Source of the DNA: an uncultured Aeromonadales bacterium
Lineage (GTDB): Bacteria > Pseudomonadota > Gammaproteobacteria > Enterobacterales > Succinivibrionaceae
Direction: 5' to 3'
Length of the DNA stretch: 42,924 nt
Assembly (NCBI GenBank): GCA_902776275.1
Contig: CACYPI010000013.1
Span: forward strand, 1-42,924
Positions 28,119-35,621 of this stretch are shown one piece after another. Numbering within the stretch: position 1 is the stretch's first letter; each line of letters opens with the position of its first letter. The notes below the pieces were generated by a model. That model had not been told where the DNA came from and did not search any database. It was given only the letters and a program-made list of their open reading frames with translations. Both the position numbers and the translations under genes were made by a program.

Positions 28119-28757
28119 TCAGGTGTTCTGCTCTCCGGGCTTTTCAACCGTGATCCCAGGGACGGACTTGCGGTCCTCAAGCGGCGGGTTGATGCTCTGG
28201 GACAAGGGCAGGGCTTCGTTGTGCGCGCGGATCTTCTCGAGGATCTCGTCGATGCTCACCGGGCGGTAGCCGTTGACATCCACGCCCACGTTGTAGGCGT
28301 TTCGCAGGTGGGATGCCCAGGCGATGTCGTGGGCGTTGTTGTGGATGTGGCCGTAGAGGTGGACGAACTTCGGATCGTAGTCGCCGCACCAGAACATCAT
28401 CGGGTAGTGGCAGAGGATCAGCCTCTTGTCATAGCTGGGCAGGCGCATCAGGTACAGATCGCGCATCGAGGCGAACACGTCGCGGAAAAAGTAGCGGTGG
28501 CGGGCGATCTCGTGATCGTGGTTGCCGAAGATCAGGTGCTTGCGCCCGTTGAGCTGCTCGAGGATCTCGTGGATCACGGGCATCTCCAGGCGCAGGGCGA
28601 AGTCGCCGAGGATATACACCTCGTCGTGAGCGCCCACGGTGGCGTTCCAGTTCTCCACCAGCTTCCCGTTCATCTCCTCAACGCTGCTGAAGGGGCGCCT
28701 GCAGGCCTTGATGATCTTCTCGTGGCCAAAGTGCAGATCAGAGGTGAAGAATAACAT
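28119..28757 (-). CDS. Calcineurin-like metallophosphoesterase
   Basis: A 212-residue cytoplasmic hydrolase with all the metal-site motifs of the family in order: SDLHFGH (about 6-12), LGDFAL (about 50), GNHDH (about 78-82), a lone CHYPM His (about 115), and YGHIHNN (about 134). The short single-domain form resembles proteins often annotated as phage or bacterial phosphoesterases; substrate unknown. GGGAGC lies 4 bases before the ATG, and the leader holds a GCCCGG/CCGGGC hairpin (28769-28787). It stands alone between two terminator-like hairpins. Confidence 0.88.
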   Translation of the reverse strand: MLFFTSDLHFGHEKIIKACRRPFSSVEEMNGKLVENWNATVGAHDEVYILGDFALRLEMPVIHEILEQLNGRKHLIFGNHDHEIARHRYFFRDVFASMRDLYLMRLPSYDKRLILCHYPMMFWCGDYDPKFVHLYGHIHNNAHDIAWASHLRNAYNVGVDVNGYRPVSIDEILEKIRAHNEALPLSQSINPPLEDRKSVPGITVEKPGEQNT

Positions 28758-29160
28758 TTTGCTCCCAAGCCCGGTGTCAGGCCGGGCAGTTTCATCCCAC
28801 TATTATCCTTTATATGGGCAGGGTCATTGCGAAAATTCTTATCATGAGCGGTCCGGGGCAAGGGCAGGGCGGAAAAGCCGGAAAGGCGGCAGGGGAGAAC
28901 GGCGCTCCACCATCCTATGAGAGAAGTAATTGCCAATATGCACGCCCGGCAGTTGGAAAACTCATCTTTAAAAGTAATAGGCCGGACGGCGTGGCAGTCT
29001 GGGATATAAATAAAAAACAGCAAAAACATGGTAATTGGATCTCATGCAGCGACAAAGGTCAAATTTTGCCAAAAAAGGGTATACATCGGCAGGTGAAAAC
29101 CTTAGAATGAAAACCGTAAACAGAATTACAAACGGCTTTCAAAAGCAAAGGCGCAAGGCA
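28758..29160 (+). promoter_or_regulatory. Leader region of zapC
   Basis: About 400 bases without a convincing gene. A promoter candidate is TTGGAA (near 28953) with TAATAG 16 bases later. A second AT-rich patch (GATATAAATA near 29000) and TATACA near 29080 are alternatives. Start codons upstream of 29161 (29035 and 29107) are in frame with zapC but lack ribosome binding sites. Confidence 0.3.
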
Positions 29161-29724
29161 GTGAAGATCACGCCAGTCAACGACTGGAGCTGGAATTACA
29201 ACGGCGAGAAGCTCGGGATCTACCTGAGGGCAGACGACGGACGCTTCTTCACGTTCAACACCCACTTCGTGATCCGCGATCTGCTGAACCTGCCGAGGCC
29301 AGGCGAGCATTTTTGCTGTGAAGACGCAAGGTTGCTCACCGTGTACCAGGAGGGGCTTTCAGACACCCTCAGGCTCAAGGAAGGCGAGATCCTCGATCTG
29401 GGGATCAATGCAGTGGCTTGCGAAAGGTTTGTAAGGCCGAGCATACCGCTCTCGAGGCTGTTCACCAACATCGGTAACAACTACTACTTCGAGGCCGGAA
29501 GCATCGTCACCGTCTACACCAAGGAAGGATATGGCGGCGACTGCATAGTGCTCGAGGAATGCGATGTCGATGGGCTGGCACGCTTGATGCTCCTGAATCC
29601 AGAGTTGAAACTGGGCAACGGGCGCGTCGTGGAGCTAGGGCACATGATCCGGGTGAATCCCGCTTATCTGTGTAGCTTCAGGGCCTTGTCGAACAGTCGC
29701 CGCGACATGATGAGGTACGCGTAA
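29161..29724 (+). CDS. zapC: Cell division protein ZapC homologue
   Basis: ZapC binds FtsZ and stabilises the Z ring. The 187-residue product matches the E. coli protein (180 residues) by length and pattern. It begins KITPVNDWSWNYNGEKL, like the NWRWYYD opening of ZapC. Further matches are the CxxDA segment (CCEDARLLTVYQEGL), the ALVAIRYLKP-like stretch (NAVACERFVRPSIPLS), and the C-terminal GRVVELGHMIRVNPAYL. GTG at 29161 is chosen because it aligns with the E. coli start and has AAGG just upstream; longer in-frame starts exist. In E. coli zapC follows pyrD directly, and the same neighbourhood here supports the call. It is rather divergent, so moderate certainty. Confidence 0.75.
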   Translation: MKITPVNDWSWNYNGEKLGIYLRADDGRFFTFNTHFVIRDLLNLPRPGEHFCCEDARLLTVYQEGLSDTLRLKEGEILDLGINAVACERFVRPSIPLSRLFTNIGNNYYFEAGSIVTVYTKEGYGGDCIVLEECDVDGLARLMLLNPELKLGNGRVVELGHMIRVNPAYLCSFRALSNSRRDMMRYA

Positions 29725-29788
29725 TACAGGTTTCATGATGGCTGCGTGACATGGGCCATCAGGCACGGTCTGACCGCTGCCTGGAAAA

Positions 29789-29890
29789 CCGGAGGTTTCT
29801 CCGGGATGTCATCCTAAGTTGCTGTAGTTCTTAACCTAAAAGTTAAGAAATTCCACCCCTGAGGAAGCTCCATTCTCAGGGTTTTTTTTT
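29789..29890 (+). ncRNA. Small RNA or 3'-UTR RNA candidate with three hairpins
   Basis: Three hairpins follow one another: CCGGAG-GTTT-CTCCGG (29789-29804), CTTAAC-CTAAAA-GTTAAG (29830-29847), and CCCTGAG...CTCAGGG with nine T (29857-29890). Ending in a long U-tract is typical of Hfq/ProQ-dependent small RNAs, and a proQ gene is nearby. It could equally be the structured 3' end of the zapC mRNA. No promoter of its own was identified. Confidence 0.35.
29857..29890 (+). terminator. Strong Rho-independent terminator downstream of zapC
   Basis: CCCTGAG (29857-29863) pairs with CTCAGGG (29875-29881), followed by nine consecutive T. It is the best intrinsic terminator in the window. Confidence 0.92.
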
Positions 29891-30002
29891 GATCCAATGA
29901 TCCCTGAAGCCAGGAAGGAAGCCTTCGATGCAGCTCTTGCCTGGAGCGGGATCGAGTCTCGCCCTTCAGCCCCTTCATTTGAGACTCCCGTCCGTCATCA
30001 GA

Positions 30003-30145
30003 GGTAATTCCAATGCCCGCAGGGCATGGAAGTTTGAGCATTACCATCCGCGCTCGCCTGAGAGCGTCATGGCCAACATGTCCATGATCGGGCGTAATCT
30101 CAAGCCCTTGGCATGACCGCCTGTGGTAATCGACGGTGATTACCC
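30003..30145. repeat. Cluster of nested inverted repeats
   Basis: GGTAAT at 30003 and ATTACC near 30140 bracket a run of hairpins. These are TTCCaATGCCC/GGGCATGGAA (30008-30031), CGCTC/GAGCG (about 30050-30066), GTCATGgCCAA/TTGGCATGAC (30067-30116) and GGTAATC/GATTACC (30125-30144). There is no open frame with a ribosome binding site. It may be a small non-autonomous element, a REP-like cluster or a structured RNA. Confidence 0.4.
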
Positions 30146-30220
30146 CAAGGTTTTCATCCCTGCCTCGCGAAGGCTGCCCAGGCCTAGCTGGCTTTCAGAA
30201 ATGCCTCGGTTTCCGAAAAA

Positions 30221-30497
30221 ATGAAAGCCTGTCTCGGGGGTCTCCGAAAGGATTTTTTGCATGTGAAAGAATGCAAGTAAATGATTTATATAAACTGATA
30301 TAATTCAACTGCAATTAATTTTTAGCTCTTGATTTAACTGAGTTTAAATGCAGATGGTCAGTTAAATTCTTAAGTCATATGAGACGATTTTATTTGATAT
30401 GAAAACCGTATATTTCAGTGTATGAAACTTTAATTTCATTAATTACAAAACTGAAAACAATTACTTTCAACTTTCTTTCATTTCATGAAAGCCTGTC
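30221..30497 (+). repeat. 13-bp direct repeat pair flanking AT-rich DNA
   Basis: ATGAAAGCCTGTC occurs at 30221-30233 and 30485-30497, each followed by a GGGG-containing run. The 250 bases between are strongly AT-rich. A perfect 9-bp inverted repeat TTTAACTGA/TCAGTTAAA (30333-30341 with 30358-30366) lies inside. Their meaning is unknown. Confidence 0.4.
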
Positions 30498-31270
30498 CGG
30501 GGCCGGTCTTTCATCCGTGTAAATGCGACCTCATTGTCTCCTTGCCTGATTGAAATCATGATTTTACAAAAAGTAATGATCAAGCTTTTTATATTTTCCA
30601 CAAAGTAACCAGATTTGGATTTGAATGTAATAATTTATGATTACTTTATGCGTGGACAACTGTGCTGAATATAATCCGATTAAGATCGATGACTAATCTG
30701 ATTAGATGCCGATTTTGGCTTGCGCTGATTACTCGGCAATCTGGCAGACTCAGGCAGTTTTGTCCTTGAAGCGGCATGAATTTGCCGCAATGACGCATGA
30801 TGAAACGAACTCTCAAGGCCGCTCATGTGAGCTCCTGTCACCGGCTCTGCGCCATCGCCTGAACTTGCATAGAGAGGCCTTGGCCTGGTAGAGCGATCCT
30901 GACTGTGCGGTGACGCGGGTTGGGATCGGCGCCTTCCTTCCCTTCCAGTTGCCATGTCTTGAAAGCCCGATCCGTCCAAAAGGTCTGGATCCGTGTTCAA
31001 CGGCACCCGCCATCCTTGAGGCGATCCCATTTGCCTTCGGCAGTTGCGGATTGATGCAAATTGCAGCCAAGGCTTGCCTTGCCGCCCTCCCCTGCCGCGT
31101 GCGCATGAGGGTATTTGCAGCATGGCAAGGCATCATGCCAACACTAACTTATTGATCTTGAATGTATGAGCTTCATGAGAACTGGACTTTGCCGATTTCG
31201 GGCGTTCTTTCGCTGTGGCGCACCGGCATGGCGCATCATTTGAGTGAATTTTGCGGATCTGAGCAAAATC
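30256..31270. other. AT-rich then mixed intergenic stretch without a convincing gene
   Basis: Positions 30256-30680 are about 70% A+T, unlike the rest of the chromosome part. They contain many TAAT/TTAT motifs and one DnaA-box-like TTTTCCACA (near 30593). Positions 30680-31270 return to medium GC, with only short frames on either strand lacking ribosome binding sites. I see no gene. It may be regulatory, decayed foreign DNA, or a curved or silenced region. Confidence 0.35.
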
Positions 31271-31273
31271 CTG

Positions 31274-31302
31274 TTGACAAGCAGCTTGAAAGGCGGTCAA
31301 AG
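31274..31302 (+). promoter_or_regulatory. Promoter candidate for the met leader and metQ
   Basis: A perfect -35 TTGACA (31274-31279) is followed after 17 bases by TCAAAG, a poor -10 (3 of 6 matches). Its position would include the Met/Cys-rich small ORF in the metQ transcript. Confidence 0.35.
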
Positions 31303-31357
31303 TAAAAAGCGCGGATGCAAAGAAATTGTTCCGCACCGAAATCAATCTGGTTCAATT

Positions 31358-31516
31358 ATGGAAAAATTGCTTAAGTCACTGCTGGCGGCTGTTGCCCCAG
31401 TATTCAGCGCCCCGGACCTCAAGGCCCCTGGTATTTCCACCCCTCAAAACCTGGCCGCTCGTGCTGAGCGCGCTGTCATGTGCTGCATGCGCTCCTGCAT
31501 GCGAATGCCTCGCTGA
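31358..31516 (+). CDS. Small Met/Cys-rich ORF, possible leader peptide of the metQNI operon
   Basis: A 52-codon frame begins with a signal-like hydrophobic start (MEKLLKSLLAAVAPVFSA). It ends AVMCCMRSCMRMPR, with four Met and three Cys within ten codons just before the stop. It lies 140 bases upstream of metQ. The stop region overlaps competing hairpins: GCCTC (31507-31511) with GAGGC (31515-31519), against GAGG (31515-31518) with CCTC (31524-31527). Further on, TCAGGGA (31535-31541) can pair with TCCCTGA (31579-31585), or its GGGA with TCCC (31547-31550). This fits a ribosome-stalling sensor of methionine or cysteine supply. The ribosome binding site is weak and no U-tract terminator follows, so the role is unproven; chance or a small membrane peptide are alternatives. 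Confidence 0.4.
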   Translation: MEKLLKSLLAAVAPVFSAPDLKAPGISTPQNLAARAERAVMCCMRSCMRMPR

Positions 31517-31655
31517 GGCAGTACCTCCGCAAAATCAGGGACTCGTTCCCGTTCTGAACTACTGCAAGGGCTTCCGCATCCCTGAATAGATCTGGAATGC
31601 CATTGCTGGATATTTTCTCAACACATCAGACATGTAAATTTTTTGGAATAAATTC

Positions 31656-32489
31656 ATGAACAAGTTATTTTCAATCGCCCTGGCTTCTGTCTTCTCCTTA
31701 GGCATCCTTGCTCTCCCGCCTGCATCATCGGCAGCAGGCGGCCGAATCCTCGAGACCATCAAGTTCGGCTTCTGCCCGGGCCCTTACCGCGAGATGGTCG
31801 AGAAGTTCATCGCCCCCAAGCTTGAAAAGCAGGGCTACAAGGTCGAGTACCACGACTTCACAGACTACGTGACTCCCGACAGCGCCCTTGAGTCCAAGGA
31901 CATCGACGCCAACCTGATGCAGCACCAGACCTACCTGTCCACCATCGTCAAGGATCAGGGGCTGCACTTAACCTCGGTCATCAACGTGCCGACACTGGGC
32001 CTTGGCGTCTTCTCTGACAAGTACAAGAGCCTGGACGAGCTTCCCGAGGGCGCGAAGATCGGCATCCCCACCGACGCGGTGAACCTGGCCAGGGCGCTGC
32101 GCATCGCATCGGAGAATGGGCTGGTGAAGCTTGGCGGCAACGACGAGAAGTCCGAGATCAAGGCCTCGGTCGCCGACATAACCGAGAACCCCAGGAAGCT
32201 CGAGTTCATCCCCATCGAGGCGGCCCAGATCTCCCGCTCGCTCGACTCGCTTGACGCGGGCTTCGTGCCTGGCAACTACGCCGTAGCGGCCAAGCTCGAC
32301 TACTCCAAGGCCCTGGCAGTTGAGAAGGTGCAGGAGAACATCAAGAATGTCATCGCCGTAAGGGACGAGGACAAGGACGATCTGGGCGCGCTGCTCAAGG
32401 AGATCGTGACTTCCAAGGACTTCAAGGAGGAGCTGGAGGCCGACCACTACTGGGATTCCTTCACCCGTCCGGAATGGTGGGGCAAGTGA
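31656..32489 (+). CDS. metQ: MetQ/NlpA family substrate-binding protein
   Basis: Periplasmic binding protein of a methionine-uptake-type ABC transporter. A Sec signal peptide (about 1-27, ending SSA) lacks a lipobox Cys, so unlike E. coli MetQ it is not predicted to be a lipoprotein. The mature part shows family segments: VEYHDFTDYVTPDSALESKDIDAN in shortened form, LMQHQTYL, LPEGAKIGIPTDAVNLARAL, and the C-terminal DSFTRPEWWGK-like ending. The 277 residues are normal. Its stop codon overlaps the metN start (TGATG). Specificity for L-Met, D-Met or a related compound cannot be read from sequence. Confidence 0.92.
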   Translation: MNKLFSIALASVFSLGILALPPASSAAGGRILETIKFGFCPGPYREMVEKFIAPKLEKQGYKVEYHDFTDYVTPDSALESKDIDANLMQHQTYLSTIVKDQGLHLTSVINVPTLGLGVFSDKYKSLDELPEGAKIGIPTDAVNLARALRIASENGLVKLGGNDEKSEIKASVADITENPRKLEFIPIEAAQISRSLDSLDAGFVPGNYAVAAKLDYSKALAVEKVQENIKNVIAVRDEDKDDLGALLKEIVTSKDFKEELEADHYWDSFTRPEWWGK

Positions 32490-33514
32490 TGTCCGAGATC
32501 ATCAAGTTCGACAACGTCGAGGTTGAGTTCACCCGCGGCAGCGAGCGCTTCACTGCCGTGGGGGGCGTGAGCCTTTCAATCGAAAAGGGCGAGTTTTTCG
32601 GGATCGTAGGCGCCTCCGGCGCCGGCAAGTCCACGCTCGTGCGCACCATCAACCTGCTCCAGCGCCCGACCTCGGGCCGGGTGCTCGTGGACGGGAGGGA
32701 TGTCACAGCGCTCAAGGGGCGCGAGCTCTCGGCGCTCAGGCTCAAGATCGGGATGATCTTCCAGCACTTCAACCTCATCAGGAACGCCACGGTCTTCGAC
32801 AACGTGGCCTTCGCCCTGGAGGCCTCCAGCACCCCCAGGGCGCAGATCGCGCCGAGGGTGGTGGATCTCCTGAGGCTCGTGGGCCTTGAGGACAAGATCC
32901 GCCTCTACCCGGGCAGCCTCTCAGGCGGGCAGAAGCAGCGCGTGGCCATCGCCAGGGCGCTTGCCAACAAGCCTGAGATCCTGCTTTGCGACGAGGCCAC
33001 CTCGGCGCTCGATCCCGACAATACCGCCGAGGTCGTCGAGGCGCTCAAGAGGATCAAGGAGAGCTACCCGATCACGGTGGTCTTCATCACCCACCAGGAG
33101 CAGGTGGCCCGCTCGCTCTTCGACCGCATCGCGGTCATGGACAAGGGCAGGGTTGTGGAGGTGGGCTACGCCTACGACATCTTCGCGCACCCCAAGTCCC
33201 AGCCTGCGCGCGATCTCGTCGCCCGCGCGGCCGACTACGAGCTGCCCAGGGAGGTGCTTGAGCGAGAGAAGGATCTGTTCCTCCTCACCTTCAAGGAGGA
33301 GCACGCCTACGACGCGGTGATCTCCGAGGTGGCGCGGCGCTTTGGCACCGACCTCTCGATCATCGCAGGCAAGATCGACTACATAAGGCACAAGCCCCTG
33401 GGCGTGCTGCTCGTGAGCCTGAGGACGGTCTCCGAGCGCAAGCGCCAGGAGGTGCTCGCCTACATCCGCGAGCGCGCCTGCATCACTGAATACAAGGGGG
33501 CTTCAAATGCTTGA
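32489..33514 (+). CDS. metN: Methionine-type ABC transporter ATPase MetN
   Basis: ATP-binding subunit energising uptake. Walker A GASGAGKST (about 40-48), signature LSGGQKQR (about 145-152), Walker B LLCDEATSALD (about 164-174) and the switch His are present. The C-terminal NIL domain (about 265-341; AYDAVISEVARRFGTDLSIIAGKIDYI region) is the regulatory ligand-binding domain typical of MetN, which gives trans-inhibition by methionine in E. coli. ATG at 32489 overlapping the metQ stop is preferred to an in-frame ATG at 32474. Confidence 0.94.
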   Translation: MSEIIKFDNVEVEFTRGSERFTAVGGVSLSIEKGEFFGIVGASGAGKSTLVRTINLLQRPTSGRVLVDGRDVTALKGRELSALRLKIGMIFQHFNLIRNATVFDNVAFALEASSTPRAQIAPRVVDLLRLVGLEDKIRLYPGSLSGGQKQRVAIARALANKPEILLCDEATSALDPDNTAEVVEALKRIKESYPITVVFITHQEQVARSLFDRIAVMDKGRVVEVGYAYDIFAHPKSQPARDLVARAADYELPREVLEREKDLFLLTFKEEHAYDAVISEVARRFGTDLSIIAGKIDYIRHKPLGVLLVSLRTVSERKRQEVLAYIRERACITEYKGASNA

Positions 33515-34169
33515 GCAGACATTGAGGATATTGCGCAACGAGCTGTGGAAGGCTTTCTACGAGACCGCCGTCATGATGGGGATCTCGTTCGCGCTTAGCC
33601 TGGTCCTCGGACTGCTGCTGGGCTTTGCGCTCTACCTGACCGAGACCGGCGCCTTCTTTAAAAACCGCGCCTTGAACTCCATCGCCTCGGGCATCGTGAA
33701 CTTCATAAGGTCGATCCCATTCATCATCCTCGTGGTGTTCACGCTCCCGCTGACCTTCTACCTCGTCGGCACCAAGATAGGTCCCGTGGCCGCATCGGTG
33801 CCGATGACCATCGCCGCGACCGTCTTCCTGGCCCGCCTCGTCGAGGGCGGCCTCAAGGAAGTCGACGACGGTGTCATCGAGGCGGCGCTCGCCACCGGCG
33901 CGCGCAGCCTGCTGATAGTGAGGAAGGTGCTGCTGCGCGAGGCGGCCCCGTCGATCGCCCGCGCGGTGACGGTGGTCTTCATCAACCTCATCGGGTGCAG
34001 CGCCATGGCCGGCATGGTCGGCGGAGGCGGCATCGGCAACCTGGCGGTGCAGTACGGCTACTACCGCTACGAGACCGGCGTCATGGTCTTCACGATCGTC
34101 GTCCTGGTCGTCATCGTCCAGATCTCGCAGCACCTGGGCGACTACGTCGCATCGAAGTTCACGCACTGA
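33507..34169 (+). CDS. metI: Methionine-type ABC transporter permease MetI
   Basis: Inner-membrane permease of 220 residues with five predicted helices. The EAA-loop contact for MetN is clear (EAALATGARSLLIVRKVLLREAAPS region, about 128-152), as are RSIPFIILVVF and GCSAMAGMVGGGGIGNLAVQYGYYRYE. It overlaps metN by 8 bases and is followed 13 bases later by the FAD-enzyme gene, so transport and that enzyme are probably co-expressed. Confidence 0.95.
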   Translation: MLEQTLRILRNELWKAFYETAVMMGISFALSLVLGLLLGFALYLTETGAFFKNRALNSIASGIVNFIRSIPFIILVVFTLPLTFYLVGTKIGPVAASVPMTIAATVFLARLVEGGLKEVDDGVIEAALATGARSLLIVRKVLLREAAPSIARAVTVVFINLIGCSAMAGMVGGGGIGNLAVQYGYYRYETGVMVFTIVVLVVIVQISQHLGDYVASKFTH

Positions 34170-34182
34170 GGAGCGCAAGAAA

Positions 34183-35553
34183 ATGGCAGATTTTGCATCT
34201 GAGCTGAAGGAGGCCGTCAAAGGCCAGGTCATCGAGGGGGATCGGATCCCGCCTAAGTTCCTCACCGACTTCGTAGGCACCTTGAAGGGCCGCGCCGACG
34301 CCTACCTGAAGGCCGCCGGCCGCGATGACGTAATCGCGGCGGTCAAGCTTGCCTTCAAGCACAAGGTCCCGGTCGTGGTGCGCTCAGGCGGCACCAACCT
34401 GGTCGGCGCCACCGTCCCCGAGGGCGGGCTGGTGCTCGACATGAGCGGCATGGACAAGGTCATGAGCTTTGACAAGCCGACCATGAGCATCACCGTGGAG
34501 CCCGGGATCACCTTGAAGGATCTCATAGCCTACGTGGAGGCGCGCGGCTGCATGTACCCGCCTGACCCGGCTGAGAAGCTCGGCACCATCGGCGGCAACG
34601 TCGCGATGAACAGCGGCGGCATGAGGGCGGTCAAGTACGGCGTCACCCGCGACTATGTGCTCTCGCTCGACCTCGTGCGTCCAGACGGACAGCTCGTGAC
34701 GCTGGGGCGCAAGGTGCGCAAGAACGCCACCGGGCTCAACCTCAAGGAGTGCGTCATCGGATCGGAGGGATCGCTTGGAGTCATCGTCTCGGTGACGCTG
34801 AGGCTCGTGCCGCTGCCCGAGCACTCGCTCAGCGCCATCCTCGCCTACCACTCCCTGGCCGACGGGATCAGGAGCGTCAACGCCATATTGGACGCGCACC
34901 TCGATCCGACCGCCATCGAGTTCCAGGAGAAGAAGGTGATAGCCTGCGGCGAGAAGTTCCTGGGCAAGCAGTTCCCGGTGCCATCTGCAGTGGCCTACCT
35001 CATCGTGACCTTCGACGGCACCCGGAAGAGCGTCGAGGAGCGGCTTTCAAGGTGCGGTGAGGTCGCAAGAAAGAGCGGGGCCTTCGATGTCGTGCCGCTT
35101 TCTGATCCCAAGCTTGCCGCCGAGGTCTGGGAGATCAGGGGCGCGCTGGCCCGCGCCGTCAAGGCCTCAGGCCCCTGGGAGCCGGTGGACACCGTGGTGC
35201 CCCTCGACCAGATTGCGCCCTTTGTCGAGTCGGTCAACCGGATTTCAGAGGAGGAGGGCGTGCGCATCGTGGCTTTCGGGCACGCCGGCGACGGCAATGT
35301 CCACCTGTGCGTGCTCAAGGATCAGATCCCTGACGCGCAGTGGCCTGCGCGCCTGGATCGAGTGCTGCGCCGCGTCTACGACAGCGCCTACGACAAGGGC
35401 GGAATGCTCTCGGGCGAGCACGGCATCGGCAAGGCCAAGCGCCGCTATTTCCTGGAGCATGCGCACAAGGACGAGCGTGAGCTGATGCTCAAGGTCAAGG
35501 CGGCCTTCGACCCAGACAACCTGTTCAACCCGCACGATGGCTACGCGCTCTGA
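34183..35553 (+). CDS. FAD-linked 2-hydroxyacid dehydrogenase (GlcD / D-lactate dehydrogenase-like)
   Basis: Flavin enzyme (456 residues) of the vanillyl-alcohol-oxidase fold group, which oxidises D-2-hydroxy acids to 2-oxo acids. The FAD-binding N-terminal half shows VRSGGTNLVGATVP (about 65-78), GTIGGNVAMNSGGMRAVKYG (about 130-149) and the CVIGSEGSLG loop. The C-terminal substrate domain has the metal-site GHAGDGNVH (about 366-374) and GEHGIGKAK (about 409-417). No iron-sulfur partner (GlcF-type) is adjacent. Position directly after metQNI suggests the substrate may be the transported compound or its product, for example a hydroxy analogue of methionine (inference). GAGGAG lies upstream of the ATG. 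Confidence 0.9.
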   Translation: MADFASELKEAVKGQVIEGDRIPPKFLTDFVGTLKGRADAYLKAAGRDDVIAAVKLAFKHKVPVVVRSGGTNLVGATVPEGGLVLDMSGMDKVMSFDKPTMSITVEPGITLKDLIAYVEARGCMYPPDPAEKLGTIGGNVAMNSGGMRAVKYGVTRDYVLSLDLVRPDGQLVTLGRKVRKNATGLNLKECVIGSEGSLGVIVSVTLRLVPLPEHSLSAILAYHSLADGIRSVNAILDAHLDPTAIEFQEKKVIACGEKFLGKQFPVPSAVAYLIVTFDGTRKSVEERLSRCGEVARKSGAFDVVPLSDPKLAAEVWEIRGALARAVKASGPWEPVDTVVPLDQIAPFVESVNRISEEEGVRIVAFGHAGDGNVHLCVLKDQIPDAQWPARLDRVLRRVYDSAYDKGGMLSGEHGIGKAKRRYFLEHAHKDERELMLKVKAAFDPDNLFNPHDGYAL

Positions 35554-35578
35554 GGTTTTGGCAGAAACAGATTAAAAT

Positions 35579-35599
35579 GGCCGCGGAGAAACCGCGGCC
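35579..35599 (+). other. Hairpin between the FAD-enzyme and aminotransferase genes
   Basis: GGCCGCGG (35579-35586) pairs perfectly with 35592-35599 around AGAAA. No T-run follows, so it is more likely an mRNA processing or stability element inside the operon than a full terminator. Confidence 0.5.
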
Positions 35600-35621
35600 G
35601 CAACCATGGACATAACGGAAA

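Noticed and set aside
30285..30660. Replication origin in the AT-rich island
   Set aside because: Only one DnaA-box-like sequence and no dnaA, parAB or rep gene nearby.
30680..31136. Overlapping frames of up to 147 codons on both strands in the intergenic stretch
   Set aside because: No ribosome binding sites, low-complexity products rich in Arg and Ser, and no family resemblance; they look like chance frames.
31140..31655. SAM riboswitch upstream of metQ
   Set aside because: No S-box, SAM-II or SAM-IV type core sequences were found; only local hairpins are visible.
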